The notes below the pieces were generated by a model that saw only the letters and a program-made list of their open reading frames with translations, was not told where the DNA came from and did not search any database. From assembly GCA_964034945.1 (NCBI GenBank), contig OZ035963.1, positions 36,834,361 through 36,898,360 on the forward strand: a stretch of 64,000 nucleotides of DNA, in the 5' to 3' direction. Positions 29,163-41,000 of the stretch are shown here, piece after piece. The stretch's first letter is position 1; every line of letters starts with the position of its first letter. Source of the DNA: Chrysopilus asiliformis. Lineage: Eukaryota; Arthropoda; Insecta; Diptera; Rhagionidae. A program made the position numbers and the translations under genes.

Positions 29163-29405
29163 TAAATTATCGATGTTTCGTCCGAATTTGTAAAAATAAT
29201 ATTCCTTACGACAAAATGTTTATGATAAATTGTCTTACGATAAATTGTCTTACGATAAATTGTTTTACGATAAATTGTTTTACGATAAATTGTTCTTACG
29301 ATCAATTGTTCTTACGATAAATTGTTCTTACGATAAATTGTTTTACGATAAATTGTTCACGATAAATTGTTTTACGATAAATTGTTCACGATAAATTGTC
29401 CGCGA

Positions 29406-29753
29406 ATCGATAATAACCAAAAATTTAAGAATTTCAACGGACATGAGTTTCACGATAGCTACACTCTAATTTTATATAGTCACTCTAATTGAAACTTGCC
29501 GGATTATAGGCACTTTACGTTTATATTTCGTTACTTCGAAAAAAGAATATGCTCACTACACTACACTACAAGGAAGAAGCGAATAATATAAACTGTTAGG
29601 TGATCAGCAAATAACTGTCAAAAATAGTTGCGAAGATTGTTTTGCTCCATCTTAATAATAAACAGTTAATCAGTGATTTTTCGGATTGTTTCTAAGTGAT
29701 ATTTAATAATTTAATGTTTTTAGATCTAGTCGCTTGAAATCATTTTGAGAAGT
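29406..29753 (+). promoter_or_regulatory. Upstream region / 5' UTR of the ZNF511-type gene
   Basis: About 350 bp between the foldback element and the ATG at 29754. No unambiguous TATA box. The promoter must lie here or within the foldback element. Confidence 0.4.
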
Positions 29754-32560
29754 ATGAACGAACAGCATTTAAATTACTCACCAAATGAACTCGGAGAGCT
29801 CATAAATACCATTAGAATTGGAATAAAACCGAGTAATGATCCGATTTTCGATGAATTAAATAAATTAGTTAAGCCGTTTAGTAAACAGGGCTTCCTTCGT
29901 TTTGGATCGGAAGAAGATTTACATTTAAAGTAAGTAAATGCACCAGATTTTTCAATCATATCCACTTCTTTGAACCTCGTCGTAATACGGCATAAATTTC
30001 GTTTTCTTTCATGACGTGCCATTGAAATATCACGTAAAGACAGCATTCGCCAGAATTGTTTTTATATCTTTGGCAAAAATGTCCGGTAAAACTTTCCAGT
30101 GTTATTTTAATGGCACGCTATGAAAAAATCGCCATTTATTGAAAAAATCGAGAGGTTGGGTTGTGTTGTACTTCCGCCAATCAAGTCTCATACAACGGTA
30201 TCATTGGCTTGCCAAGAAACGGTATGTAAATATTGGACCCCGCAATTTAACTATGGAAGAATTCCAAAAATATACGACCTGTCGCGTAGTGCTCAAAAAA
30301 CAAGCCATTTAATTTAAATGTTCGTTTGGTGGATTCGTAATTTTTTCGACAAATTCTAACAACACTTGCTTCAAATTCTTCAATCAGGCTCAAATGATTG
30401 AAGTAGTCAAAATAGTCCGTCTAATTCTGGCAGAAACTGACAACATTAGGGCAAGGTGAGGAAGTGGGACTGGGAATTAGGCGGAGTATTTAACCAATCT
30501 GAACATGGTCTTTCACAGTAGAAAAAAAACATAACAAAAGCTATAATTGCCAATCTGGCATTTATTGAAAACCCGTATGGTGATATTCGTATCAAAATTC
30601 GAAAAGTTGTACCAAAATTCCACTTTGAAGTCAAACTTTTCATTAACATTTTTTTAAATTTGTTCCAATCGGATTTTGATGTATGGGAGTTTTATGTAGA
30701 ACCATATTCTAAATAACTTTTGTTCTTGCACTTTTTTGATAAGATGCACCGTTTTTGAGATATTCAGAAAAAACGTTTTCATTTGTATGAAAATGGTTCA
30801 TTTTTGCCCATTAACGAACTTAGCCTCGCATTTTACGAAAAACCAATCTGCGCAAAATTTCAAGTCTCTAGCTCAATCCGTGCGCCCGCAATCCGCGCCA
30901 CAGACGGACGGACGGACATGCAAAATTCAATTTTTTTATCATTCTAAACACACTGGTGTAATTCATTTTTGTGTGTGATAACGGGATCTTGGTGTTACAA
31001 ACGGTAAGGCAAATCTAATATACCCTTTGGTTTCACAATACGGGTATAACAATAACAGTTTTAAAGACAGCAAACAAATTTACACGTTATTCTTTCTCCA
31101 TAAATTTCTTGCATTTTTTTTATAGTTTCAGCCACAGCTTAGGAGAAGACCCATTAGTGCCGAAGCACAGCTCAGGATGTTTATTATTGTTATTTGTTTT
31201 TGTTTTATTAACCGACTTCCAAAAAGGAAAAGGTTCTCAATTCGACTCCTATGTATTTTTTTATGTATGTTCACGCATAACTTTTTACTGGCTGGAGTAT
31301 AAGCACATGCTCATTTTTGCATTATGGGGTTTTTGTGTTCGCTGATCACGGATCCGGTGTTAGATTTTCAAAACTCGAAACGGAAGGTCCTGTAAGGATA
31401 ACGGAAGTATCTTTTTCCCATTTGTTCCAGGAAATATTGCCTTAGGGGGTTTCTGAGCTCGCTGATCACAGCTCTGCAGTGGGATTTTTAAAAATCGAAA
31501 CGGAAGGTCCTGTCAGGATAACGAAAATATTCTTTTTCCAAAATTTCCCCGGAAAAATTGGCATTATGGGATTTTCGGGGTCGCTGATCACGCATCCGGT
31601 AATAGTTTTTAAAAAGTCTAAACGGAAGGTCCTGTAAGGATAACGCAAATATCCTTTTTCCAATTTTTCTCGCAAAAACTGGCTTTAGGAGGTTTTCATG
31701 GTTGCTTATCACGAATCTGTTGTTGAAATTTCAAAATTCGAAACGCAAGGTCCTGTAAGAATAATATTTTTTCCCAAAAGTTTTTAAATTATTTATGGTT
31801 TTTTTGCATTCTAAAATTTATACAAAAAACTTTAAGCTGGCATTCGTAGGGTCTGCTAGTATTGTATAAAATTTTTAATATTTAATTTTTTAGTTAAGCC
31901 TACTTCTTTCATATTATATATACATTTAGTATTAAAAAACTAATAGAAATACAAAACCCCGAAAAATATAAAATCTGTTTATCTACTTTATGTTTCAGAA
32001 ATTCCATAGCCTGCAATGTGTTGGGATGTAATAAAGATTTCCAGACTGTGTTTGCTTACCAAGGTCATTATAACGCGAACCACAGATTTAACTGCGACCA
32101 GTGCAAGAAGATCTTTCCTACTGCACATTTACTGGATATCCATATTTCCGAAAAACATGATTCCTTTTTTGCAATTCAAGCGGAGCGCAAACCAATGTAT
32201 TTGTGCTTTGTAAAGGAATGTTCTCATAAATCTTCAACGTCAGTTGAAAGGAAAGACCATTGCATTGAAGTCCACAATTTCCCTGCCAACTACAGATTTT
32301 TTGAATCAAATTCATCATCGAAGTGTAGTGATGAAAAAATGGATACAGGCGAAATAAATATCACACAGAATTATTTCAATAAGACGCCAAAAAATTTTAC
32401 GTTTGGTCATCAGAAGCAAAAGGTGTTCGCTACACAAAATTCAACATCTCGAAACAAGGTTAAAAATAGGAAACCTAAGATTGATACGAATGCAATGGAA
32501 GTCAGCATAATAGAAGACAGCAAAATTGTATCTGATTTACTAGACAGTTTGCAAGATTGA
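29754..32560 (+). CDS. ZNF511: ZNF511-type C2H2 zinc-finger protein
   Basis: Two coding exons: 29754-29929 and 31999-32560, with donor AAA|GTAAGT and acceptor TTTCAG|AAA. The phase is kept (58 codons plus 2 nt, then 1 nt), giving 245 aa. Exon 1 is a helical N-terminal part without fingers. Exon 2 opens CNVLGCNKDFQTVFAYQGHY, then has a second finger (CDQCKKIFPTAHLLDIHISE, then KHDSFF) and a third (MYLCFVKECSHK, then RKDHCIEVHNFP). This order, including FP.AHLLDIHI and the RKDH element, is the signature of ZNF511 proteins, and the length fits. The lysine- and serine-rich tail is poorly conserved. Function in the family is little defined; nuclear nucleic-acid binding is expected. The 2.07-kb intron carries repeats. 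Confidence 0.9.
29930..31998 (+). other. Intron of the ZNF511-type gene, repeat-filled
   Basis: GTAAGT...TTTCAG intron. It holds a dispersed repeat (about 30730-30980, with ACGGACGGACGGACATGC), a second repeat beginning ACCGACTTCCAAAAAGGAAA (31209-31345, also at 62620) and a Helitron-like end with a minisatellite (31361-31859). Confidence 0.75.
31361..31859 (+). repeat. Helitron-like 3' part with about 120-bp tandem repeats
   Basis: Four diverged units, each containing CGGAAGGTCCTGTAAGGATA and a GTCGCTGATCACG.ATC block, followed by TTCTAAAATTTATACAAAAA and ending GGGTCTGCTAG|T. A CTAG end followed by T is the Helitron 3' convention. The same ending occurs at 50925. Confidence 0.55.
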
Positions 32561-33850
32561 TTTGGAGTGTTTTTTATTAAATTATAAATATTGCAAATAT
32601 AATACCTAGTTTTTTTTTAATTATATTGAAACCCCAATATCGTATACTGATATCAAACCACGGAGGAATTTGAGTATCGAGCGGTACGCGTTACCGAGGG
32701 AAGAAAATATTTTTATGGTTTCAAACGAAAATAACATAGAATAGATTTTGTTAAATCTTTTTTTATACATTTGTGTTTCATCTAAATCGAACCGTTAGTT
32801 TTTGAGTAATTGCGAAAAAACGTTTTTTCATTAAAATCGGGGAGTGACACTTCCGTAGGTTTGCAAAATATGCAATCAGTTTTGAAGCGCGTCAATTGTT
32901 GGATTAAAAAGCATGGCTGTATATAGGTTTCTCTACCATATGATAGTAATCATATGATAGTATTTTCGCAGTTTAGTTCTACCCCAAGAAAGAAAACTTC
33001 GAGATAATAGAAAAAAAGTATTCAATTTATATCGAGGTAAGGAAAGAGTGGCCCAACTGGATTTTGATAAATAAATTATGCAAAATCATATTCTAAACAC
33101 ATTTTACCTTTATAAATTTTTCAAGACGATTTATCGTTTTCGAGAAAAACTGTATGGGGAGGGAGGATGGAATGGTCCGATTTTGCCCATTTAAGAACTT
33201 AGGCTTGCCATTAAGAACTTAGAGAAATGCAGCTATACAACATTTCAGGTCTCTAGCCGAATCCCTTCGTAAGGTTTAATGTTCACAGACGGACAGACAG
33301 ACGAACGGACATGCAGAAATCAAGACTTGAATTTTTTCACATAAAACCGCCGGAATTTTTGTTAAATAAATTTGTTCTATAAATAGTTTATTTGTGGTTT
33401 TTTTGACCCTAAAATAAAAAGTATTTAAAAAATCCTTAAATGAAATTAAAAAAAAAAACAAAACAGATCAACATTATTGAATGCAACTTGAATACAACGT
33501 AGCCTTAGTCAACTGGATAAACCCGGTCATAGTCACACTACTAGACACATTCATCGAAATACTCTGCGCTCGTCATCTTTTTTTACAGCGTTCTGCAAAC
33601 GGCAACCAAAATCAGCCTGGGTCTGTGAACGCTCTCTCGGACCGAGGTTCCACTGTATGTTATTAGATGTGTAACCATTTGACGCTCAACGTTGATTCCG
33701 AGCTCTTATTACAGAGATTTGGTTCTTGGTGTGATCATAAATTATTGAGCTCAAACATTTTGTTCGAATCCAGTTATTCTTTATTTCTTATATAGTCTCA
33801 ATCAATTCTCTATTTGCATATTCATTAAATTATAGACAATATGATTGTTT
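32561..33850. other. Intergenic repeats downstream of the ZNF511-type gene
   Basis: Includes a dispersed repeat containing GACGGACAGACAGACGAACG (about 33290) that also occurs near 30900 and, inverted, near 54800. A GAGGTTCCACTG|TA end at 33644-33657 resembles the Tigger-like MITE end at 56828. No gene seen. Confidence 0.45.
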
Positions 33851-33856
33851 TTTTAA

Positions 33857-34370
33857 AAGCTTTTATTTAGCTCGCTATCTTGTCTGTTTGTTTGTTTGTC
33901 GGGGTCAAATCTTACAATCAAATTTTGACCCACTTCCACTTTCGATTCACTTGAAATTTTGTACACTTATATAAGTCCGATGACAATACAATATTTTCTC
34001 TACTTCGTCCTTGTCCTGTAAGGATAACGTGATTATCCTTTTCTTCAAATTTTCCAGAAAAAAATCTATTCTGGGATTTTTTGGAGTCGCTGAATCCGAA
34101 TCTGTCATTAAAAAGTCTGTAAGGATAACGGAAGGTCCTGTAAGGATAACGTGATTATCCTTTTCTCCAAATTTTCCGGAAAAAAATCTTACCTGGGGGT
34201 TTTTGGGATCGCTGAATCCGATTCTGATGTTAACAAGTCTGTAAGGATAACGGAAGGTCCTGTAAGGATAACGTGATTATCATTTTTCTCAATTGTTCCG
34301 GGAAAAAATATATTCTGCGGGTTTTGGGGTTCGCTGAATACGATTCTCAAGTTCAAAGCCTGTAAGGACA
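33857..34370 (+). repeat. Helitron-like repeat B with about 122-bp minisatellite
   Basis: Starts AAAAGCTTTTATTTAGCTCG, as at 49868 (AGCTTG). It then has three tandem units of about 122 bp, each with CCTGTAAGGATAACGTGATT and GAATCCGATTCTG. One related unit is found at 49930-50060. Confidence 0.55.
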
Positions 34371-35860
34371 TCTCAAATGTAAGGATATATCGCACATGGT
34401 CCCGTAGACTGTAGTATCTCAAAATCGGCCATTTCAAGAAAAACACATTCAAAGTTTTCATTTCAAAATAATTGTTTATAAATAATTGTTTTTTTCTGTT
34501 GTCTGTACAGTAATATTTCAATTTATTACTCTTTTAATAATAATTTACAGATCATTTGCTTCATTTTTTTTTTTTTTGCAATAATAAAAGATAGAGTTAG
34601 GTTTGTTTTCCACAAAATCAATTTAAATTTTAAAAAATGGAAATTTAAAAAACCAAAAATAAATAAATTTTAGGACTACGTTTACATTTAAATTTGTTTT
34701 TCCTTGGATTCAGTCAATTTTCCTTTACATAATGGAATAATTACTCAAAAACACATTTTTTTGAGATACTACAGTCTACGGGACCATGTGCGATATATTC
34801 GAAGACTAAAAAGAACAAAATAAAAAATATACAAAAAAATTTTAAAAAAAAAAGCTTTTATTAAAAAAAATGCACTAAAAAGAAAAAAATAATTTTCTGG
34901 ACGCTGTGTATCACAAATATAAAAGCTTTTAAAAAGCGAGATAAAGCATAAAACAATAAAATAAACATTTATCTCTTAGAAAGTACAACACAAATTGTAT
35001 TTGAATAAACAATGCATTTTTTACCTGTTATTCTGCATGTGATTGTTGTTATTGATCTTTGGTCTTCTTGGATCTGGATGAATTTTTTGGTTCGTCAGAT
35101 ATTCACTTTCACGAGTTATTCACAATTTTACAGATTTTCCGCACTATTTCACGTAAGTCTTATTTTCTTTATTTAATCTGAGTTGCTGACCGAAATAAGG
35201 CGCAAATTTATTTTACCTTTATAAATTTTTCGCAAATTTATTTTACCTTTATATGACAATTTTCGGTATCAGTTTGCTACGTTATTATTATTGAATTACA
35301 CATCCTAGTAGTTTTAAATTGGCAAAATAACGAGGGTCTACCAGAACCACAGCTTTGCTTTTGATGTTTGAGTTAAGCTTAAAAATGCTTGGTTAATTTC
35401 TCCTTTGTGATGTCCAGCTCCTGTTGGTCACTTTCGTGTGTCAATAATTTAACCCCCCCATTCTGTCTTGCGCCGCCCTTAAAAAGCATCGGCATGTCGA
35501 ACTATTGTTTGTGGAGATGTTTGGGAAATCTACCCCCTCACCATACTCTACAGCTGACAAGCAGACATTCATCTCTAGCAGAGTTCATCTCTATACAGAC
35601 TATGTTTCTCCCGCGTACTTGAGGAATAAGAAAGCTACCCTTGTAACAGATGTTTGGAAAAACCGCAACCTAGAATTTTTTTAATGCAAAAATTCACTAA
35701 TACCAAAGAATAAAACAAAAACTTTCACAGTTATTTTATTAGCTTCTTGATTCCAGCTAATTGCAGCCTGCTGCATACTTAAAACAAGGGTTGTTGAAAT
35801 AAATACTTCTAAGAAATATAGGGAAATGTTTATTTGGCTGGAGTTGGAACGATCTACGAT
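34371..35860. other. Intergenic DNA, no gene seen
   Basis: AT-rich with poly-A/T tracts. CGGGACCATGTGCGATATA at 34780-34798 is the inverse of 34386-34404, so 34386-34798 is bounded by short inverted repeats and may be another relic. No convincing ORF. Confidence 0.4.
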
Positions 35861-36668
35861 TAGGGATGCAACATCGTTCATAAAACCTCGATATATCGAA
35901 AATCGATGTTTTTTTAAGGCGACATCGATGTCAAAAACATCGTCCTGAAAACATCGATACCTCGATGTTTTTCCGACGTTTTGAAAAAGTTAAATTTAAT
36001 AAATAATTTAGCCACCTGGCGGATGCTCTACTGTGGGTGAAGTGCACCCAGGTAGAATTAACACGGTTTTAATTCTTCTTATACGTTGAACCACTAAAAA
36101 CCCGTTAGTTTTCGAGATATTCGCAAAAAACTATTTTTTTTTAAATACCGACATATCTTCATAAGGGCTTGAGAGACGGAGTTCTAGTAAAAGACATAAA
36201 TGTAGCAAATTTTATTGTCTCCAAGTTTTGTAATACATAAGACTACTGGAAAATGGTTAGTTTCGGAATAAATCGCAAAAACGAAATCGTAGTTTTTAAA
36301 AAGCCGTCGTTTTGGTCACTTCCGGTTAACGGATTTCCACATCAGGACCAAACTTCTCTGTAAAATTTCATGGCTAGCTCTGGTATTTTTTGCGAAATCT
36401 TGTAGAAAGATGAAACTGAAAATTGATACCAAAGGAAATTTAAACAAATCTTTAAGTAGAATGGCTATATTCAATCTATCTAAAAACTAGTCCCTTTAGT
36501 CCTAAAATTAGTTTCTCTACTAATTTTATGAAGAGTAATGTTCTAACATCGTGGATAACAACATCGATACCTCGATATATCGGCCTGTTCTACATCGAGG
36601 TTGAAACTCGATATTTTTCAACGATACCTCGATGTTTTGCAAACATCGAGGTATCGTTGGCATCCCTA
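35861..36668. mobile_element. hAT-type MITE, TAGGGATGC termini, copy 1
   Basis: Ends TAGGGATGCAACATCG and the inverted ...GTTGGCATCCCTA. Both ends are rich in CATCGATG, CCTCGATG and ATATATCGA blocks. It shares its ends and a middle block (GAATTAAAACCGTG) with the element at 47946-48415, which has a clean 8-bp duplication. This copy's duplication is not convincing. Confidence 0.65.
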
Positions 36669-38093
36669 ATCTCGTTTGGAGCGCTGCCCCGCGTAGGACA
36701 TGCAATGTAGAAAAGTATATGAGTAGGAATGGAAGAATGAAGCACTTCTTGCTTCTATGGAAGCGCTCTTTTTGCTCTGTTGAAGCGCTTTATTTCCTAC
36801 TGGGTTGGTGCACATGGCTGCAGAACGCTGATCTAGTTCATACAAATGTTAGAGTGCTATGGACAGATTCGCATGAAAATAAAAGTAATTTTAAATCTGC
36901 TACTATAAAGTTATTTCTTGATTATTAGAGATAGTATCGTATATATGGGGATACACAAATAAACTCCATATTTTTAAACATTTCCTTACCTTTCTCATCA
37001 AAACATTTTAGTAAATCTTTACGAATCTTGGTTACAATATATTTTAAGCGGTGCGGTGCGGTTTTCAATTCTAAATTATTGTTGATAAAATATTTTCTGA
37101 ATTTCTGATGAATTTAAAAAAAACTTTTTTTTCCGCAAGCCCTAAAATATTTACGAAATCAACCATCGGTTATAGAATTTAAATTGCAGTGTTTTTGTGC
37201 AAAGAAATTTTCTGTAATCCCAAAGCGAATTAAACAGTTTTCGAAAGGTTGTAAAAAAATTTATTTCGCTTCTTAGCATAGCTTATAAATAGGTAGTTGT
37301 AAATATTTTTCCATTTCATTTCAATTTTCATTTGCCATCTAAAGTTCTTCTCTAAACATAGCCAACAACTTTTAACATATTAATTATTGCAGACATTGCA
37401 ATTTTTATCTAATATTCTTTCTAAACATTTTCTATACATCATAAAATTTTAATGATATTTCATTGTAGTTTTAAATGTCCAATCGAATTCAACATTTAAA
37501 AACTTCTAAGATTTTCTATTTCATTATATTTTCCTTTCAACTAGCTGTTAACTTTATCAAAAGTATAAACTGAGCTTTTTATTCTCACAGTCTAATTACT
37601 TACATACTAGTTAAGGTGACCAGATTTTACAAATTTTATTGCGGGAAGTTTAAAAAATTCATTTATGATATTATACTGAGTAAATGCATTAAAAAGTACT
37701 GTATTTGATAGTGAAAAAAAAACAGAAGTCATTTTCGTTTTTAAACACGTTTTTGCTAATGAACTTTTTTTTTTGATAGCAGTACATGATTGTATAAAAT
37801 ACATTTTCTTTCAATAGTGTAGTCTTTAACTTGGAAATAGAATAAAATTTGAATATAATTATTTAATCTGGAAATTAGTATAACGTGCCAGATTCGGGCA
37901 AAACAAAAAAAAAAAATGAGTTAATAATTATGTGAATACACTCTCTTGAGTCCCACCAATCCAAAACGTCCGATCACATTAATCGAAGTAAATATTTCAA
38001 TACAAACAATTCAAATACATTTGTGTATATTATTTCAAGAAATTATAAATATATAAAATGAAACAAACAATGTAAAACTAACAATTTTTTACT
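36669..38093. other. Intergenic DNA downstream of the CTL2 gene
   Basis: AT-rich. It includes the CTL2 3' UTR, which continues leftward from 38093; its poly-A site could not be fixed. No further gene is recognised. Confidence 0.4.
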
Positions 38094-41000
38094 CTATTTA
38101 TAACGATGTCTAGGAAATTCATTTCGTTTCCCCAAAATTTTCATTAATCCTTTGGACATGAAATATGGCTTTTCGGCTGAACCATCATTCCGCTCACTAT
38201 CTTCCACTGCAAAAAAAATGTGTTGAAAATCATGAAAATGATATAAACAATACATCAATATTAAAAATTAACAATACTTACAGAAACATAAGAAAAGGGT
38301 GTCCACCGCCATCGAATACACAGAGAAGAAAACTGTGGTTATTAAATAAGTGCCAATTACGACGATGACAGTTGGCACAGCGTTATAATGTATTGGATAC
38401 GGTAGTGAAAATCTCTCAACATAAAAATATGTTGCTGTTCCGACAGATAATGTTATGAGAAGTTTCGATAGGAAGAATACAAAATCAGTTACTTTATCTA
38501 AAGTCACAACTCGTAAACAATTTCGCATTAATAGATTGAATGCATCTTTGGCACTAGAGCAGAAATTTTTTCCGTGTATTGCGCACATAATGTATGCATT
38601 TTTATTAAGAAAACGCAAAAATTTCTCCAGACACCAGAAAAAGCATTTCATGCAGCAAAGTATTGCTTTCGTAAATGCATTATCATATTTTTTAAGTTTT
38701 GCATCTATAAACTCTAGCATAACTCGAATTAATCTACAGATGGTCACTATCAATGAACCAAACGCTAGAGTTCCCAAATGATAGCGAACTGTCCGTCCCA
38801 ATGCTTTTGTTAGTGTGAAGTACGGGACATCGGATTTATGGAAAGTCCAATACCATGTTGCAAATGTGGCTGCTAATACCATTTCACCAAATGCTGAGAT
38901 AAAAAATACCATCCAAAAGAATCCAACCACATTGACCGCCTACAAAAAAAAAGTTGAAATAAATAACACTATCCTAAAATTTAATCAAGAGTAAATTATT
39001 TTAAGATAAGTATTATTTTTTATCGAAAACAGAGAATGGTAGAATCTGGACTGCCGTCACAAGGAATTCTACTTATATTATTTGCTTTCAGATTTGGGAA
39101 ACTATTTTTAACTGACTTTCAAAAAGGAAAAAGTTTTCAAATCGTTCCCTATGTACAATGTAACTCGGTTATAACGTCCTGAGCTGTGCTTCGGGATTAA
39201 AGGGTCTTCCCCCAAGCTCTGGCTGGAACTATAAAAAAAACCTCATGAGGGAATGAAAATTCGTACGTTATATAGGAGTAATCCGTTACAGAAGTATGAT
39301 TTACGTGAAGAAATGGTTCTCGGAACTTTAGATTGGGTACGTTACAAGAGAAAGTACGTAATAACAGAGTCCGTTATAACCGAGTTACACTGTATGGCCG
39401 ATTTCGGTAACACTTTTATTTTTGTCTTGCGGCGAAAGTTTCTGTTTGGGTGAGTTTCCCTCCTTTGGCATCCCTCAAACGCGCTTAAACCAATCGTCTG
39501 ATCAATTTATTATTGGACTACGATAAATGCAATCTCCTATATTACGACTGTCGAGTCGTTTTCGACAAGAGTGGTTTTACGTATTTTTGCTGGTACTCAA
39601 TTAATATTACGCAATTAACATTGGGCACACTCTAAAAATTAGGCAGAAAAATTAAGCGTTTTTCAATTAACATTGGACCTGTACCTTAAGGAGGTCAAAA
39701 TAACAGGCACAGACTTGTGGGCAAAGTTAAGGGATTTATTCATTGGCCCACCGACTCGATGGTGGTTTTCCCAACATAAAGGGTAAAACTGTTGAACTTA
39801 CGTGGAAGTATCCAACAATAGTTGGACTAACGATTTTAACGAAATGACACCCAGCGTCGGCACAAGGCATTGAAGATCTTTGATATAATCGAAGGATAGC
39901 ATTTGATGCTTTTGAATCATGACAATAATTGTTGAACACGTCCGGATCACAGCTACTTCCATCCTGATAAAATTGTGCTTCGGCGGAGCATTTGCACGAG
40001 CCTTTATTTAATCCAATAACTTGATACATTGAATCACCGACTGATGCTAAATAAAGCCCCACAGCCACCGCGAACGCAATAGTTACAACATGCATAGCCC
40101 ATGGAAATATGGGGAAGAATACCGACGAAATGATACTGGAAACGGCTCTGTGAATAAAGAATAAAGAATTGAACATAGGAATTGCATAAAAATATTTTTC
40201 TTTTTATCATACTTGCTTCCTTCTTTAATTAATGCAATTGAAATAACTATTCGTTTTCGAAGAAAAATCACTATTAGAAATATGATCAGGAAGATTACGG
40301 ACAAAATTATCGACAAGCCGAGCCAAGTGTTTTTATCTTCCGCCCATGACTGAAAATATGCCTGCAAATTCGGTGAGTGGTTCGGATTCGTTACATTATT
40401 TTTCAAAAAAATGTATTTCGCAACACTGTAATAAACACCTGTAAATATATTAATTTTTGTCAATATTAGCAGAAATTAAATATTCGTAGATCTTACCATA
40501 GGCTAACATTGCTAAAACTCCGATAATAGAGAGCCAAACCATAGGAGTTGCCAACCATCGCATAATTGCAATAAATAATAATGAAGTTATCATTGCAACT
40601 ATTAATGCCAGAAGCATTGATATCCAAGAGCCTGTTATATCATCTGCTATTTGCATGCCAACCTATAGTATAAATATAAAATTTCCTTTTGATAAGTTTT
40701 TTTCAGCGATGATATCGCACATTTGTTTGTTATTATGGTAAGTCTAAAGCGATAACTCCAGTCGATCTTTTAAAATTTACTTATTCAAAAAGGCAAACAC
40801 CTTCACGAATTTTTCTGGTCTTTAATTTGAAAGTATTGTTCTTTAGCATGAACAATCGATATTAGAGGTATGTTTTTATAGAAAACTTTAGTAGAAAGCC
40901 GAAATACCTATTCAAAACTAGTCAAAATTGTTTTGGAAAACGTATATATTAATTGGCTTTGCAAAAATAGTGAGTAGATCGAAATCGAATTAAAAATGCT

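Larger units (their letters stand above)
27857..29405. mobile_element. Foldback-type element with tandem-repeat arms and G-rich loop
   Basis: The left arm consists of direct copies of CAATTTATCGT(AAGAA/GAA) (27879-27914 and 28959-29018). The right arm has many copies of the complement ACGATAAATTGTT (29220-29400). The outer ends GTCAATTTATCGTGAAC and ...GTTCACGATAAATTGTCCG are inverted. The loop at 29028-29162 is almost pure G/A. The left arm is interrupted by the insert at 27915-28958. Arms built from short tandem repeats are characteristic of foldback (FB) elements. Confidence 0.72.

Noticed and set aside
29754..32560. Treating the two ZNF511 ORFs as separate genes
   Set aside because: GTAAGT donor, TTTCAG acceptor and preserved phase join them, and the combined protein has the family length.
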